The notes under the pieces were generated by a model. The model was not told the origin of the DNA, made no database searches, and saw only the letters and a program-made list of their open reading frames with translations. Shown here one piece after another: positions 35,753-47,016 of a stretch of 64,000 bases of DNA (positions are counted from its first letter, which is position 1; each line of letters begins with the position of its first letter). The DNA is taken from NCBI GenBank assembly GCA_945910005.1, contig OX246744.1, positions 44,574,965 to 44,638,964 of the forward strand, in the 5' to 3' direction. The stretch is from Isoperla grammatica. Lineage: Eukaryota > Arthropoda > Insecta > Plecoptera > Perlodidae. Both the position numbers and the translations under genes were made by a program.

Positions 35753-37277
35753 ATGTGGCCGCGTCATCGCCTGCTGCTGCTGACTGGCTTGGGTGACTCG
35801 TCTGGTGCTGTTGCTGACTCGCCGCATCCCTCGCAAACACAGCCTCGTCTACAACCTGCCTGCCTGACAGGTAACCTAATCTATTTCAGTTACAGTTGTA
35901 CGTATATTTAATTCCAGCATCTGTCACAATGTAATAATTAAAACATTAATAATTTATTTATTTAATATTTCGTATTGTGTGTTTGAGAATGAATTTTTTC
36001 CCAGTACATTTAATACATAACAAATTGAAAACCAGCTTCAATTTAAGAATAGGTATATTTTTAAGTAGCGACAAAATTAATTACAAATTCCACAAAGTTT
36101 AATTAACTGAACTTTGTTTAGCACTTCGCTTGGTGTAGAAAGTGTGAATTTGTCAAATTTAAGTTCTTCTTATGAATTTTACAGGCTCAACTTGTGCAGA
36201 AATTACCCATTTGGTCATTTAAGCTTATTCGCTTCATTAAGTGGATGTAAATAAGGTCTCGAATCAAATAATGGATAAAACAAAAGATACAGTTTTTTAA
36301 ATTACAGTGGGACCCGTCAAAGTCATAAATCACAAATAACCTGTCCCGGACAGGTTATTTGTGATTTATGACTTTGACGTCATATATATTTGCTATTGTT
36401 TCATCAACACAATTATGTACAATTTTCTTAAATATGGAAAGAAAATCTTTGTATTATCCAAATCTATTGCACAAGTTTTAGACTTGCTCTACTTGAATGC
36501 CAAACCTCGACTAGAAAGAAATATAAGCAGCTATTATTGAATTGAGAGAAATCATTTCTCACACAAAGTTCCTAGCAAAACTTTTTTCTTTTTAATTTAA
36601 CGTCTCCTGCTCAAACACTAATTAGTAACTTCTATAGAGGACGATTAAAACAATAATAATGAGAAGAATACAAAAACAGCTATCATGTATCAAAAAATAC
36701 TGAAAAATTGCAAAGAAAAGCTCAATTTTGATAAGTGAATTAAAAATGGATTCTAGTATAATAGGAACATGTGCATTCATGGAAACAAGTCTTAAATTTC
36801 CTTAAACAAATGAAAAGTATTTACAAAATTTGGTTATAACCCCATTTTCTATTTAAAATCATAAAATTTCAATATGATTCAGTTTAAAAACAAATTCTAA
36901 CTTGCATAATTACGGTGGTAGCGGAAATACGAGCCCAACAGCTAGTTTACGTCGCACAATTTGATGGGAGCTCTCGTAGTAGAAAAAATGCATGGAACAT
37001 TCCGTGTGTGCATTTGCTAATACGAGAGCTCTAGTCGGCGTGGACATTTGTACGTTGTTTCTAGCAGTATCGCATCCATTAATATGTCTCGTTCTTTGTT
37101 CCAGGCCAATGGCAGGCTTCATACCCTTTACAAACACATCTTGACAAACTTATACTACTACATCTCTTCCGACTACGTGCATCTCTCGCTCCAACGTCAT
37201 ACGACAAGTCTCCAACGCCCATCCCGGGCACTTGCCAGCCATTCTCAAGGCCATGGAACCTCTACTTGCTGTGGTGA
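35753..37277 (+). CDS. Candidate two-exon small protein (96 codons)
   Basis: Exon 35753-35870 has acceptor TTTCGTCTGCAG, starts directly with ATG, and ends at donor GACAG|GTAACC. The next acceptor, CTTTGTTCCAG, opens 37105. Splicing these joins a phase-1 end to a frame that stays open for 56 more codons to TGA at 37275-37277; an AATAAA follows at 37389. The product would start MWPRHRLLLLTGLG, with a short basic-hydrophobic N-terminus that could be a signal peptide, then a Ser/Pro/Gln-rich and Leu-rich stretch. I recognise no family. It could equally be a long non-coding RNA, because the exon at 34789 is not in a compatible frame. Confidence 0.3.
36316..36378. repeat. Perfect 31-bp palindrome
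   Basis: GTCAAAGTCATAAATCACAA and the rest of the left arm (36316-36346) are repeated exactly in inverse at 36348-36378, with a single C between them. It could extrude a cruciform or give a 31-bp RNA stem. It lies in the intron between the two candidate exons. Confidence 0.95.
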
Positions 37278-37388
37278 ATTACTGTACTAATCTTCTCAAT
37301 ATATGTTGTGTTCATTTATTGCACCTAACACCCTGCTTCTCATTCCCATCATAGTTCTTGCTCTGTTCACTGTACATTATGACTGTTC

Positions 37389-37394
37389 AATAAA
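37389..37394 (+). terminator. Polyadenylation signal
   Basis: AATAAA about 110 bp after the candidate stop at 37277, followed by T/GT-rich sequence (TTGTTCAATACATGATG). Confidence 0.35.
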
Positions 37395-37410
37395 TCTTGT
37401 TCAATACATG

Positions 37411-38299
37411 ATGTTTGTTGTATACACTGATTTGTACTTAGCACCTTGCTTCCAGTCACACCTCCATTCCCAGCAGCAACCCTTTCACGGCAAACTCCCA
37501 GCAATGAAAGGGTTGTGACCTAGTTCACCTCCTGAATTCCAATCAAAAACATTTCTTTTTCCAATAATATTTATTTCTAATAAATATTTAACATTGCATG
37601 CTACCAAGTTTAGCGTCTAGACTTTTCAGTTTCACAGAGTGTTCTCCCCAACGCAAAGACAGGACTGACGACGGAAATCAAAAAAGTTTCCAACTAGTCC
37701 ATCAGCCCTGCCTGTGCAAAAGAAACAGTTGCAAAGCTCCAGCACCACGCTACGTATGCATACAATAACGAGCATGAATAATTGGAAGCACCATAACTTA
37801 TCGTAACCTAGTTTATGGACTTAGATTTTTTTTTAATTGCATCTAGAGGTGGCAATCTAGTTTAATGAAGGTCATCTAGAGGTTGTGACCTAGTTTGTGG
37901 ACTAACATTTTGAAGGTTTTGAAGGTCATCTAGAGGTTGCGACCTAGTTTATGGACAACGTATTTTCATTGAAAAAAATTTGAAACTTTCGGCGCCTGTA
38001 CCTCTGTTAATATGAACCCGACCATAATTTACTTTTACAGACTTCTAGATGAGGGTCAATAAAAAAATAAAAAAAAATACAGATATAAATTTGGCCCACC
38101 CGTTTGGTAGCTACGAGCGCTTAAAAAAAAACTTTCCCCCATGTAAACCGTTCTCATCTATGCTTCTCTGTATATGGAAATAAAAAAGAGAGGTGGTAAT
38201 GGATCACAAAACCCGGACCTCTAAAACACTAATCCTCGACGCTACTGCGTACGCCATGCCACACGATGGAAGTTGCAATGCTTACTCAATGTATCTCAA
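37411..38299. other. Anonymous sequence
   Basis: No gene recognised. GGTTGTGACCTAGTTTATGGAC-like phrases recur near 37800-37955 as weak local repeats. Confidence 0.35.
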
Positions 38300-40505
38300 T
38301 TCATTCGTATTGTAATTGTAACTCCAAATATATATGGATTTACGAACAGAGGGTCTCTTTGGATTCACAAAATATCCAAGAATACGATCTGATGATAAAA
38401 AATATGAAAATTGAAAAAAAAAATTGAAGTCGTTTTTTTCAAAGTCCAAAAAATGAGTTTCAACACATGGTCTTTTTAAAAACGCCTCTAATAGATCTTG
38501 CCCCATGATTGCAAAACTGTTTACGGTTTTTTGGCGGAAACGTACCGTTTGTCTGTAAACAAATAATGAATATTCGACCCAAATATTGTTATTGTAACTT
38601 TTAAGCCAAATATGGATGGATTTACGAACTGATGGTTTCACAGGATACAAAAAGTATCAAAGAATGCGATCTGATCATTTAAACTGCAAAAATTGCAAAA
38701 AAGTATTTTTCAACGTTTTGCAAGATTTTCAATTTCCACACTTTGTCTTTTTATGATCGAATTCGATAGAAATTGACCCCGTGAATCCGAATCCGTAAAC
38801 CGTTTTTTGCGGAAACGTACCGTTTGTCTGTAAACAAATAATGAATATTCGACCACAAATATTGTTATTGTAATTGTAAGGCCAAATATGGATGACTTTG
38901 CGAACTGATGGTCTCACAGGATGCAAAAAGTATCAAAGAATGCGATCTGATCATAAAACTGCAAAAATTGCATAAAAATATTTTTCGACGTTTTGCAACC
39001 AGGTCTTCTCAGATTTTCAATTTCCACACTTTGTCTTTTTATAATCGAATTCGATAGAACTTGACCCCGTGAATCCGAATCCGTAAACCGTTTTTTGCGG
39101 AAACAAACCGTTCGTCTGTAAAAAAATAATCTTTATTCAACTCGATACTTTCAAATTATAATTGTAGGGCTAAATATAGATGGATTTACGAACAGAGGGT
39201 ATCTTTGGATTCACAAAATATTTAGTACGGTAATACGATCTTATGATAAAAATATGAAAATTGAAAAAAAAAAATGAAATTTTTTTCCATGTCCAAAAAA
39301 TGAGTGTCAACACCTTGTCTTTTTAAAATCGTATTTGATGGATCTTGACCACGTGATCGCGAAACCGTCAACGGTTTTTTTGCGGGAACGTACCGTTTGT
39401 CTGTAAACAAATAGTCTATATTCGACCCAAATATTGTTATTGTAATTATTGTAAGGCCAAACATGAATGGATTTTCAAACTGATGGTCTCACAGGATGCC
39501 AAAAGGATCAAAGAATGCGATCTGATCATAAAAACTGCAAAAATTGCAAAAAAGTATTTTTCGACGTTTTGCAACCAAGGCTGTAGTCTTTTCAGATTTT
39601 CAATTTCCACACTTTGTCTTTAAATGATCGAATTCGATAGAACTTGACCCCGTGAATCTGAATCCGTAAACCGTTTTTTGCGAAACAAACCGTTCGTCTC
39701 AAAACCGGTCGTCGTCAAAGAATGCGATCTGATCATTTAAACTGCAAAAATTGCAAAAAAAAGTATTTTTCGACGTTTTGCAACCAAGGCTATCGATTTT
39801 CAATTTCCACACTTTGTCTTTTTATGATCGAATTCGATAGAACTTGACCCCCTGAATCCGAATCCGTTAACCGTTTTTTGCGGAAACAAGCCGTTCGTCT
39901 GTAAAAAAATAATCTATTTTCAACTCGATACTTTCAAATTATAATTGTATGGCCAAATATAGATGGATTTACGAACAGAGGGTCTCTTTGGATTCACAAA
40001 ATATCCAAGAATGCGATCTGATGATAAAAAATATGAAAATTGAAAAAAAAAATTGAAGTCTTTTTTTTTCCAAGTCCAAAAAATGAGTTTCAACACCTTG
40101 TCTTTTTAAAATCGTATTTGATGGGTCTTGACCACGTGATCGCGAAACCGTAAACGGTTTTTGGCGGAAACGTACCGTTTGTCTGTAAACAAATAATGAA
40201 TATTCTACCAAAATATTGTTATTGTAATTTTGAAGCCAAATATGGATGGATTTACGAACTGATGGTTTCACAGGATGCAAAAAGTATCAAAGAATGCGAT
40301 CTGATCATTTAAACTGCAAAAATTGCAAAAAAGTATTTTTCGACGTTTTGCAACCAAGGCTATATATAGTCTTCTCAGATTTTCAATTTTCACACTTTGT
40401 CTTTTTATGATCGAATTCGATAGAACTTGACCCTGTGAATCCGAATCCGTTAACCGTTTTTTGCGGAAACACCGTTCGTCTGTAAAAAAAAATTAATATT
40501 CTATT
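38300..40505. repeat. Two-monomer satellite array (order A-B-B-A-B-b-A-B)
   Basis: Monomers of about 240-290 bp alternate between type A (GGATTTACGAACAGAGGGT; about 38336, 39178, 39960) and type B (GCGAACTGATGGTCTCACAGG or similar; about 38613, 38888, 39468, partial 39716, 40246). Both share the phrases CCGTTTTTTGCGGAAAC, GTACCGTTTGTCTGTAAAC and ATATTGTTATTGTAA. The mixture implies expansion by blocks of monomers. The minus-strand frames crossing it are by-products of the repeat. Confidence 0.9.
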
Positions 40506-41104
40506 TTAATTAATCTAGCCATGTGAAGGCCGAAAGCAAATATCGATATATATCGCAATAGCAACACAAAAATAGTGAACCAACACTTTTGATCTTTGAC
40601 CTTCGCGAAGGGGGCGAAATTTATAACCGTGTAAAATGCTGCTCATGTGTTATAATAGCTTGGGTTTATTAATTTGCAATTAATTGTATTTTATTTTATT
40701 AATGATGTGTTTAGGGTTTTAAAATAGATTCGCGTGCATTTGTTAATATAACGAAGACATTCTTTATTTGAAATACCTAAAAAGATAATTTCTTATTGCT
40801 TTAATCATATTATTAATTATTTTTTATTATTTGCAAATTACAAAGATATCCCCTATTTAATGTTTGAATGCTATAACTGCTCTAGAATTGTTTTATAAAT
40901 ACATCCTATTTTTCCATAAGAAATAACAATTCCGTAAGGAAGGGGAAATTATTCTCTGCATATGCATGTAAACCCTATGCAACAAGTTGACTTGCAGAAC
41001 CATCAATTTTGCAAGCTGGCTGAATGCGTGCAACTCCATTAGAATGCCGTTGCCAGGGCGTAGGGAAGAATAAAGAAGAACACTGACAAAAAATAGAGAA
41101 AAAA
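40506..41104. other. Anonymous sequence upstream of candidate exons
   Basis: AT-rich, no gene recognised. The stretch from about 41040 (CGTTGCCAGGGCGTAGGG) to 41100 could be promoter-proximal to the exon at 41105, but no TATA box or initiator is convincing. Confidence 0.3.
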
Positions 41105-41165
41105 ATGGCCGACTGTATGATGAACTTGTGCATCAACTCAACTTTGTTTTTAAATGAATCAGAAT
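41105..41165 (+). other. Candidate first exon
   Basis: ATGGCCGACTGTATGATGAAC in a fair start context, ending at a GTGAGTAC donor. Joined to 41262 it would stop after about 31 codons. Weak evidence. Confidence 0.2.
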
Positions 41166-41261
41166 ATGTGAGTACATTTTAAGTAAATAACTCTAATATG
41201 TATTCAATAATTACGATTTGTAAAATTTGTGAACTAAATCATGATATTTGGTTACTTTTAG

Positions 41262-41367
41262 ATGCGGCAAGAATTGCGGCCTCCGCCTAGCTAGCTAGAC
41301 GGGGACCCTAGCTCACCATGCCCGAAGAGGCCCACCTGTTGCAATTCTCAAAACCGAAAATCGTGCG
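41262..41367 (+). other. Candidate internal exon
   Basis: Acceptor GGTTACTTTTAG precedes it and donor GTGCG|GTAAGTG follows. An ATG in good context (CACCATGC, 41318) opens a frame that reaches the donor. The 90-bp GC-rich block stands out from its AT-rich surroundings. A TAGGCC-rich tract begins about 80 bp downstream. Confidence 0.3.
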
Positions 41368-41445
41368 GTAAGTGCAGAGAGCGTACACGATACAATACAT
41401 TGGTTGCATTTACCCGTAGCCCGTAGGGCTCTGGGTGCCTGATTG

Positions 41446-41860
41446 ATGTAGGCCTAGGCCTAGGCCTAGGTATCTAGGTGTAGCCTAGGCAAATACTAGG
41501 CCCTATAGGGTCCACAGTCGTGCAGCAGCTGAACGCAGGAAAGCTAGGCATAGGCTTCCTACACCTATAGGTCGTTCCAGTCTAAAATCTCAGGCGAGTT
41601 ATAAAAGGGTACATGCCCTCCCTATACAGGGTTAGCAGTACCCATAAGCCAATAGTAGGCCTAGGCCCTAGGCAAGTTATATTCTGTCCGTGGGGTTTGT
41701 AGCTGCTGTCGGCACCAGCTGAGAAGGAGTGCCTTGTTGAATAATGGGGATGAGTGACATGTATAATCTCCACAATACCGTCGCCTCCCTTTGAGGTTAG
41801 CGATGGATTGTCAGGGTGTTAGTTGGATTGAAACTAAGTAGGCCTAGGCCTAGGCCCTAC
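41446..41860. repeat. TAGGCC-rich tract
   Basis: Repeated TAGGCC/CCTAGG units (for example at 41450-41470, 41658-41672, 41839-41856). Single copies recur widely in the window (42800, 43150, 44540, 49065, 53340, 60710), so this hexamer is over-represented throughout. Confidence 0.7.
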
Positions 41861-43621
41861 TGTAATATGGGCGAACACCAGTAGCGCTGACACACAGCAA
41901 GGAATGGTTGACAACCTACGGTGTGTGGTGCAGCCGTCTAAAGTTAGTTAGATCTGTGTATGATGAATTGCGATCAATGCTGCGTGTTTCAGCGCTGCCA
42001 CATGAGACAGAATGAATTACCACCGCTGTCAGTATTTATCTCCCACGTAACGTTAAATTCCATAGCTTTCCAGTATTGCGGGCAACAAATGGCCACTTAA
42101 TCGGTTTGTTGGAGGGAGGGAGAGGGGAATGAACGAATCGGGAAATGTTCTTACTCAAAATTATTTAAATGTCTGGAAAATGCATTGTGGTCAATTACAT
42201 CCTGATACAATATATTGTACACATTACTGTGTGCCAGCCAGAAAGTCTTCGCGTGCCGTTTGTTCGCCACCCCTCGATTATAACATTTGACGACATAATA
42301 ATATGTTGAGTTGAAAGAAGTTAAAGTTACCATAGGGAGAGTACACTTGTAAATTGACGATACTCTGGAAACCTTATTGCCTCCCCCTCATCCCAACCAA
42401 GGTATGTTTATGTACCATATTTTAATTTATTTTTGTGTTTTCTTTCAGATCCAACAATTAATATACGTAGGCTTAGGTCGTGATCGTGTTGACCCATCCT
42501 CAAGATTTTAAAGTCAATCGTGGTCAATGTGCAATATGAACAGTTCAGTGGCAAAGGACACATTAAAACGTGCTTAAACAGTTTTGTGATTTTAGAAAGA
42601 ATAATTATGTACCAGTATGTCTAATGTAATTCAGTATGAATTTTTAATTTAAAATTAATATGGGCACTAGCTAGCTCTTTTGCTGCGTACATAGCAACTT
42701 TAGTCGAAGGTAACCATTGCATGTGAAATTCGACTGTAGTCACTGTGTCTCTAAAAGTTAATTTTTCACTGCTAGATCATAGCAGGCATTATGCATGTAT
42801 GCCTAGGCCTACCCTATGTATAGCAGTAACTTATACATGTATTTTTGGGATGTTTTACCTATACTTTTTAACTTTAAAAAATCACAACAATGAACAATTT
42901 TCAACTGAAAAATTAAATTCTGGGTCATGGGGAAGTCTTCAAATACCAATAAAAAAAAAATATTTTAGACCAAGCAAAATTATTACATTTTTGGGGTGTT
43001 TTTGAGTAGGCTAATTTTCCAGACATAGAGGAGTTTTTAATGACACAGCAAAAGGGTTAAATACTGTGTGACTACATTTTGTGTTACTCTTGATTTGTAT
43101 CACGATTCATAAACATTCTTCTTCAGTAGAACCTGATACGTCATGTCAATAGGCCTACTTATGAATTGATCGTATTTATATTGTATTTATTGATTTTATC
43201 GTACCTACTTGGAATATTGATTAGTGCTTTTTAAATATACATATTCTAGGCTAAAAATTGCATATTTTGTCAAATATTGTTTTGTGAGGTTAGGCTATGC
43301 ATATGCCTACATGTGTTTGATGTTACTGTTACCTATATGGAATTCTTATCAGCAGCCTATTATAATAGGTCTACATATGGTCTTATGTTTACAATTAAAT
43401 TGTAAAGCCAATTGATGTTAAAACAGCTGTGCAATGCAACTATGTTTGTAGCTTGTGTGGTGAATGTGCGGTTACATGACCTTTAATGTGTTGCTCCATT
43501 TGTGTTTGTAGATAGGCCCTACTGTAGGTACTCATCTTGATATTTGCCTTTTATTTGGAAGAGAGATAAGCTTTCCAACTTTAATCTAATTGTGGATGCT
43601 TTAATAATTGAAATCTATTAA
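41861..43621. other. Anonymous sequence
   Basis: No gene or complete element recognised. An 86-codon open frame at 42745-43005 has no motifs. Confidence 0.35.
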
Positions 43622-44127
43622 TTAAGCGAGCGAAGCGAGCGTCTCCACGAGACTCTTATGGCACTTCGTTCTGTTTTTTTTGTTTTTTTGTACTAGACTC
43701 TTATGGCACTTCATTCTGTTTGTTTTTTGTTTTGTTTTTATGTCTGTCGATAGCGGTCGAACGGAAAGTCCGATCAACTTGAAATTTGGACCATCCACAA
43801 GCCTCAATGTAGATTGAAGGTGTATAGTTTTGAGGCAAAATCGTTTTAAAAGTTACAAAGTTACACTCAATAACTGTTAGTAACGGTGGCAGACCGCCGC
43901 GAAAACTCTAGACAGAATGACAACGAAAATTCTTAGCAACGCAAATTGCACTGCATTCAACAATATCGAGAAGTATAATAGCTATGGAAATTAGAAAAAA
44001 TTTTGTAATGCACATTCTTGAATTGTTGTTAATTGTTGTTTTTATTAGCTTTGAGATATTTTCGCCAGAACGTTCGTAGATATGGACGCGCTCGCTTATC
44101 AACGCGTCAAACAGAGTGTTTTCCTAG
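43622..44127 (+). mobile_element. Helitron-like element, copy A
   Basis: It begins TTAAGCGAGCG and ends with hairpin GACGCG...CGCGTC followed by GTTTTCCTAG and then T. The host sequence is TATTAA^TTGTAG, so insertion is between A and T without duplication. The copy is reverse-oriented and diverged relative to 46308-47016. Confidence 0.65.
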
Positions 44128-45045
44128 TTGTAGTTCAGGTAAATCTGTACAGTACAAAGAATTCTCATTATCAATTCACCTGTTGAGATATGTTCTGAAA
44201 AATGTTTTCATAACTGGTGATAGTAAAGTCTGAATTTAGTAATTACAGTTTTGTATAATATTGTTTAGCCTACTTTTTTAATTTGTGTCTTTGATATATA
44301 TTCTGTAATCTAAAGTTTTATGAACCTGCTAAAAAACATTTTACACCTATCTTATCTCAAAGTATTGTGTCTGATCAAAAGTGAAATCAATTTCATGGAT
44401 GTGAAAACTTCTAAAAGACATTTTACGAAAGTAAAGAATGAACACTGCAATTCAAATGATATTTGGTTACTAAGTACACTATATGACAGCTCTACTATTT
44501 AACGCTCTTGATATTTGTAACTGTGTGTCGCAAAGTGGTTAGGCCTAGGCCTATCAATTTAAAAAAAAAAATTACACAACTGACATGTGACTCTTATCTG
44601 AAGTGAACCAACCAACAACAGCAGGAACTTAAATTTAGTTAGACAAAAAATGTGTTACACAATCTCTTAATTTATTTTATTTCATGCGGATCGTGTGTTT
44701 TCAAATGTTTTGTGTTATTATCATCATGATTGCATTTTATGTGAGAAGAGAAGACTGAAGTGAAGTGATATGAAGAACTTGTGAGAACTTTTTCAAAACA
44801 GATACCTATTCAAGAAAAGTGATTGATTCTGTAATGCTGTACTACTTACTTTTGTACTTGTACTTACTTGATTGCCATACTGTGAACCTGTATTACTTGC
44901 TACACTGTATATCTAGGCTACTACTGTATTGATGCTTGTACTTGCTTGCCATACTGTATAACTGTATTGTTTGTTGCTTGCTACTGTACTGATGCTTGTA
45001 ATGCTGTGCAACTGTATTGCTTGTAACATGTCCATGTACCCTCAG
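44128..45045. other. Anonymous sequence with degenerate local repeats
   Basis: No gene recognised. From about 44830 to 45030 the phrases TACTGTA, GATGCTTGTA and ACTGTATTG recur, a weak ~60-bp degenerate repetition. Confidence 0.35.
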
Positions 45046-45123
45046 CGTCGGCAGAACTTCATCTCGCTGATCAGCGAATGTCTCCCTGGTCAGCGAACGT
45101 CTCGCTAGCCCAAGCTCTTCTTG
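45046..45123 (+). other. Candidate exon of a small plus-strand gene
   Basis: Acceptor CCATGTACCCTCAG and donor CTTCTTG|GTGAGTG. It is open in phase and compatible with 45610-45667 (phase 1) and then 51158. The reading contains SAELHLADQRMSPWS. No family recognised. Confidence 0.35.
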
Positions 45124-45609
45124 GTGAGTGAAATTGTTTACTTTAAATGTTGTTTGACGAATCTTATTTCTTTGGTTAGTCGTACAAAAGTCCTTTGCCT
45201 ATTAATACATTTTTAGAGCTTCTCAAATGCTCTCATTCGACCCATCATGCTAGATCTTGTTATTACCAGCAGGCCTACTTAGCGAAAGGTTTATTTTATT
45301 TCCTCTTCCTAGAACAGTTTAGTCGTTTCTCTCTTGTTCATACAGTTTGTAATATCACTAGTTTCCTAAGCTCTTTATTTGGTACAGATATTCTCTCAGT
45401 GTGTCTTTATATCTGTTAAGGTTAAAGCTTTCTCCTTGTATGCCATATTCTTGCCATGGTTTATCTGGAGCCTGCATTCAATTCATTCATCTAATTGATA
45501 TTTGATCTTCCTCATTCATGCATTTTGCAAAAGATGTGTTAGCAGTAGGCATCACTGCGTGCAACCAGGCAACGTTTCTCATGCCAACCTTGTACTTTTG
45601 TTGTTGCAG

Positions 45610-45667
45610 GAGGCTACGCAGTCGACAAAACGCAGTCAACGCAACTCTGTCTACAACGGGAGAATGT
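45610..45667 (+). other. Candidate exon of the same gene
   Basis: Acceptor TTGTTGTTGCAG and donor AATGT|GTGAGTG. It continues the frame from 45123 (GGYAVDKTQSTQLCLQREN) and passes it in phase to 51158. Confidence 0.35.
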
Positions 45668-46307
45668 GTGAGTGAAACAATATTTGAGTAATAGAAGGGG
45701 TTAACCGTTACAGGTCGCAGAAACAGATCTCGTTGCTAATTCCAACGTGCATCAAGCGGTGAACCTCACTCCCAACTTAGGGTTCTTGATTTGTCTTGAG
45801 CTATGTGCATGAGGGTTGCGTATGAGCCTGTCACTGAGGGACAGGGCACAGAGAGATGTTTGAGGATTCAAATAGATATGTTTTAGCAGCGTTTGGATTT
45901 GGATGGAGCCAGTTTAGTGTTTTTGTTTACGTCGGGTTGGTAAATGAAAGAATAGATTTGAGTCAACTTGGCTCGGTGCTGCTAAACCTAGACGAATAGT
46001 GGGCATATAGTAATTAAATTGAGAAAAGTAAAATACTATTCCCATAGATTGAAAACATATCTTTCATTTGGAAAAAGACGGATACCAACACTGTTAAAAA
46101 TTTAATTTTTTTGTATATAGTTTGGGCTATGCAAATTTATAACAGTTATTCAATTCATACATTTTCAAATTCGATAGATTTTATGTTGATCACTACTTTA
46201 CTGATTGGGTCTCATATTATGGACTACCATAGTAGAACGTAGTTCGTATAGACACCGATGGAGGGCAGTTCTCCCTTTTGAGAAACATTTCTTATTGTTC
46301 ATTAAAA

Positions 46308-47016
46308 CTAGGAAAACGCTCTGTTTGACGCGTTGATAAGCGAGCGCGTCAATATCTACGAACTTTCTGGCGAAAAGCTTTCAATGCTAATACTAACAAC
46401 AATCAACAACAATTCAAGAATGCGCATTGCAAAAATTGTTCTTATTTCCATGGCTATTCTACTTTCCGACATTGTTGGATGCAGTGCAATGTGCGTTGCT
46501 AAGAATTTTCGTGGTCATGTTTTCAACACGGTCCGCCACCGTTACTAACACTTATTGACAGCAATAGAAATGTAATTTCTGCCTCTAATACGTATTGGAT
46601 CGCGTTTACAATAGTATATTTGTGACCGGACAGAAATTTACTATAAGATAGCCACCTCACATTTTGCCGTTACTGCGTTTTAGAAAAATATTTTCGAGTA
46701 ACTTTCGTGTAACTTTGCCAATACTTATCAGATCGCCATAAGATAAGATTAACATATTCGTGACCGGAAAAATCTGTAGAAAAATCTGGCTATCTCACAT
46801 TTTGCCGCCATTTTGTTTCAGAAAAATATTTTGCAGTAACTATGGTGTAACTTTGTAACTTTCGAACGATTTTGCCTCAAAACTATACACCTTCAATCCA
46901 CATCGAGGCTTGTGGATGGTCCAAATTTCAAGTTGATAGGACTTTCCGTTCAACCGCTATCGACAGACATAAACAGAACGAAGTGCCATAAGAGTCAAGT
47001 GGAGACGCTCGCTTAA
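46308..47016 (-). mobile_element. Helitron-like element, copy B (709 bp)
   Basis: On the minus strand it starts TTAAGCGAGCGTCTCCACTT and ends with an 8-bp stem TTGACGCG...CGCGTCAA, then ACAGAGCGTTTTCCTAG. The flanks join as TATTAA^TTTTAATG: an A^T target and no TSD. The 5' end is not the usual TC, so this may be a variant Helitron or an unrelated rolling-circle-like MITE. No Rep/helicase is present. Confidence 0.7.

Noticed and set aside
38282..40280. Minus-strand frames with a repeated PSVRKSIHIW phrase
   Set aside because: They repeat with the satellite monomers and carry no domain; translation of a non-coding repeat is sufficient.
46333..46548. A ~64-71 codon frame with a hydrophobic stretch seen in Helitron-like copies A and B and partly in C
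   Set aside because: It starts with TTG in copy B, overlaps the terminal hairpin, and its copies differ by many amino-acid changes, so shared descent of non-coding sequence explains it.
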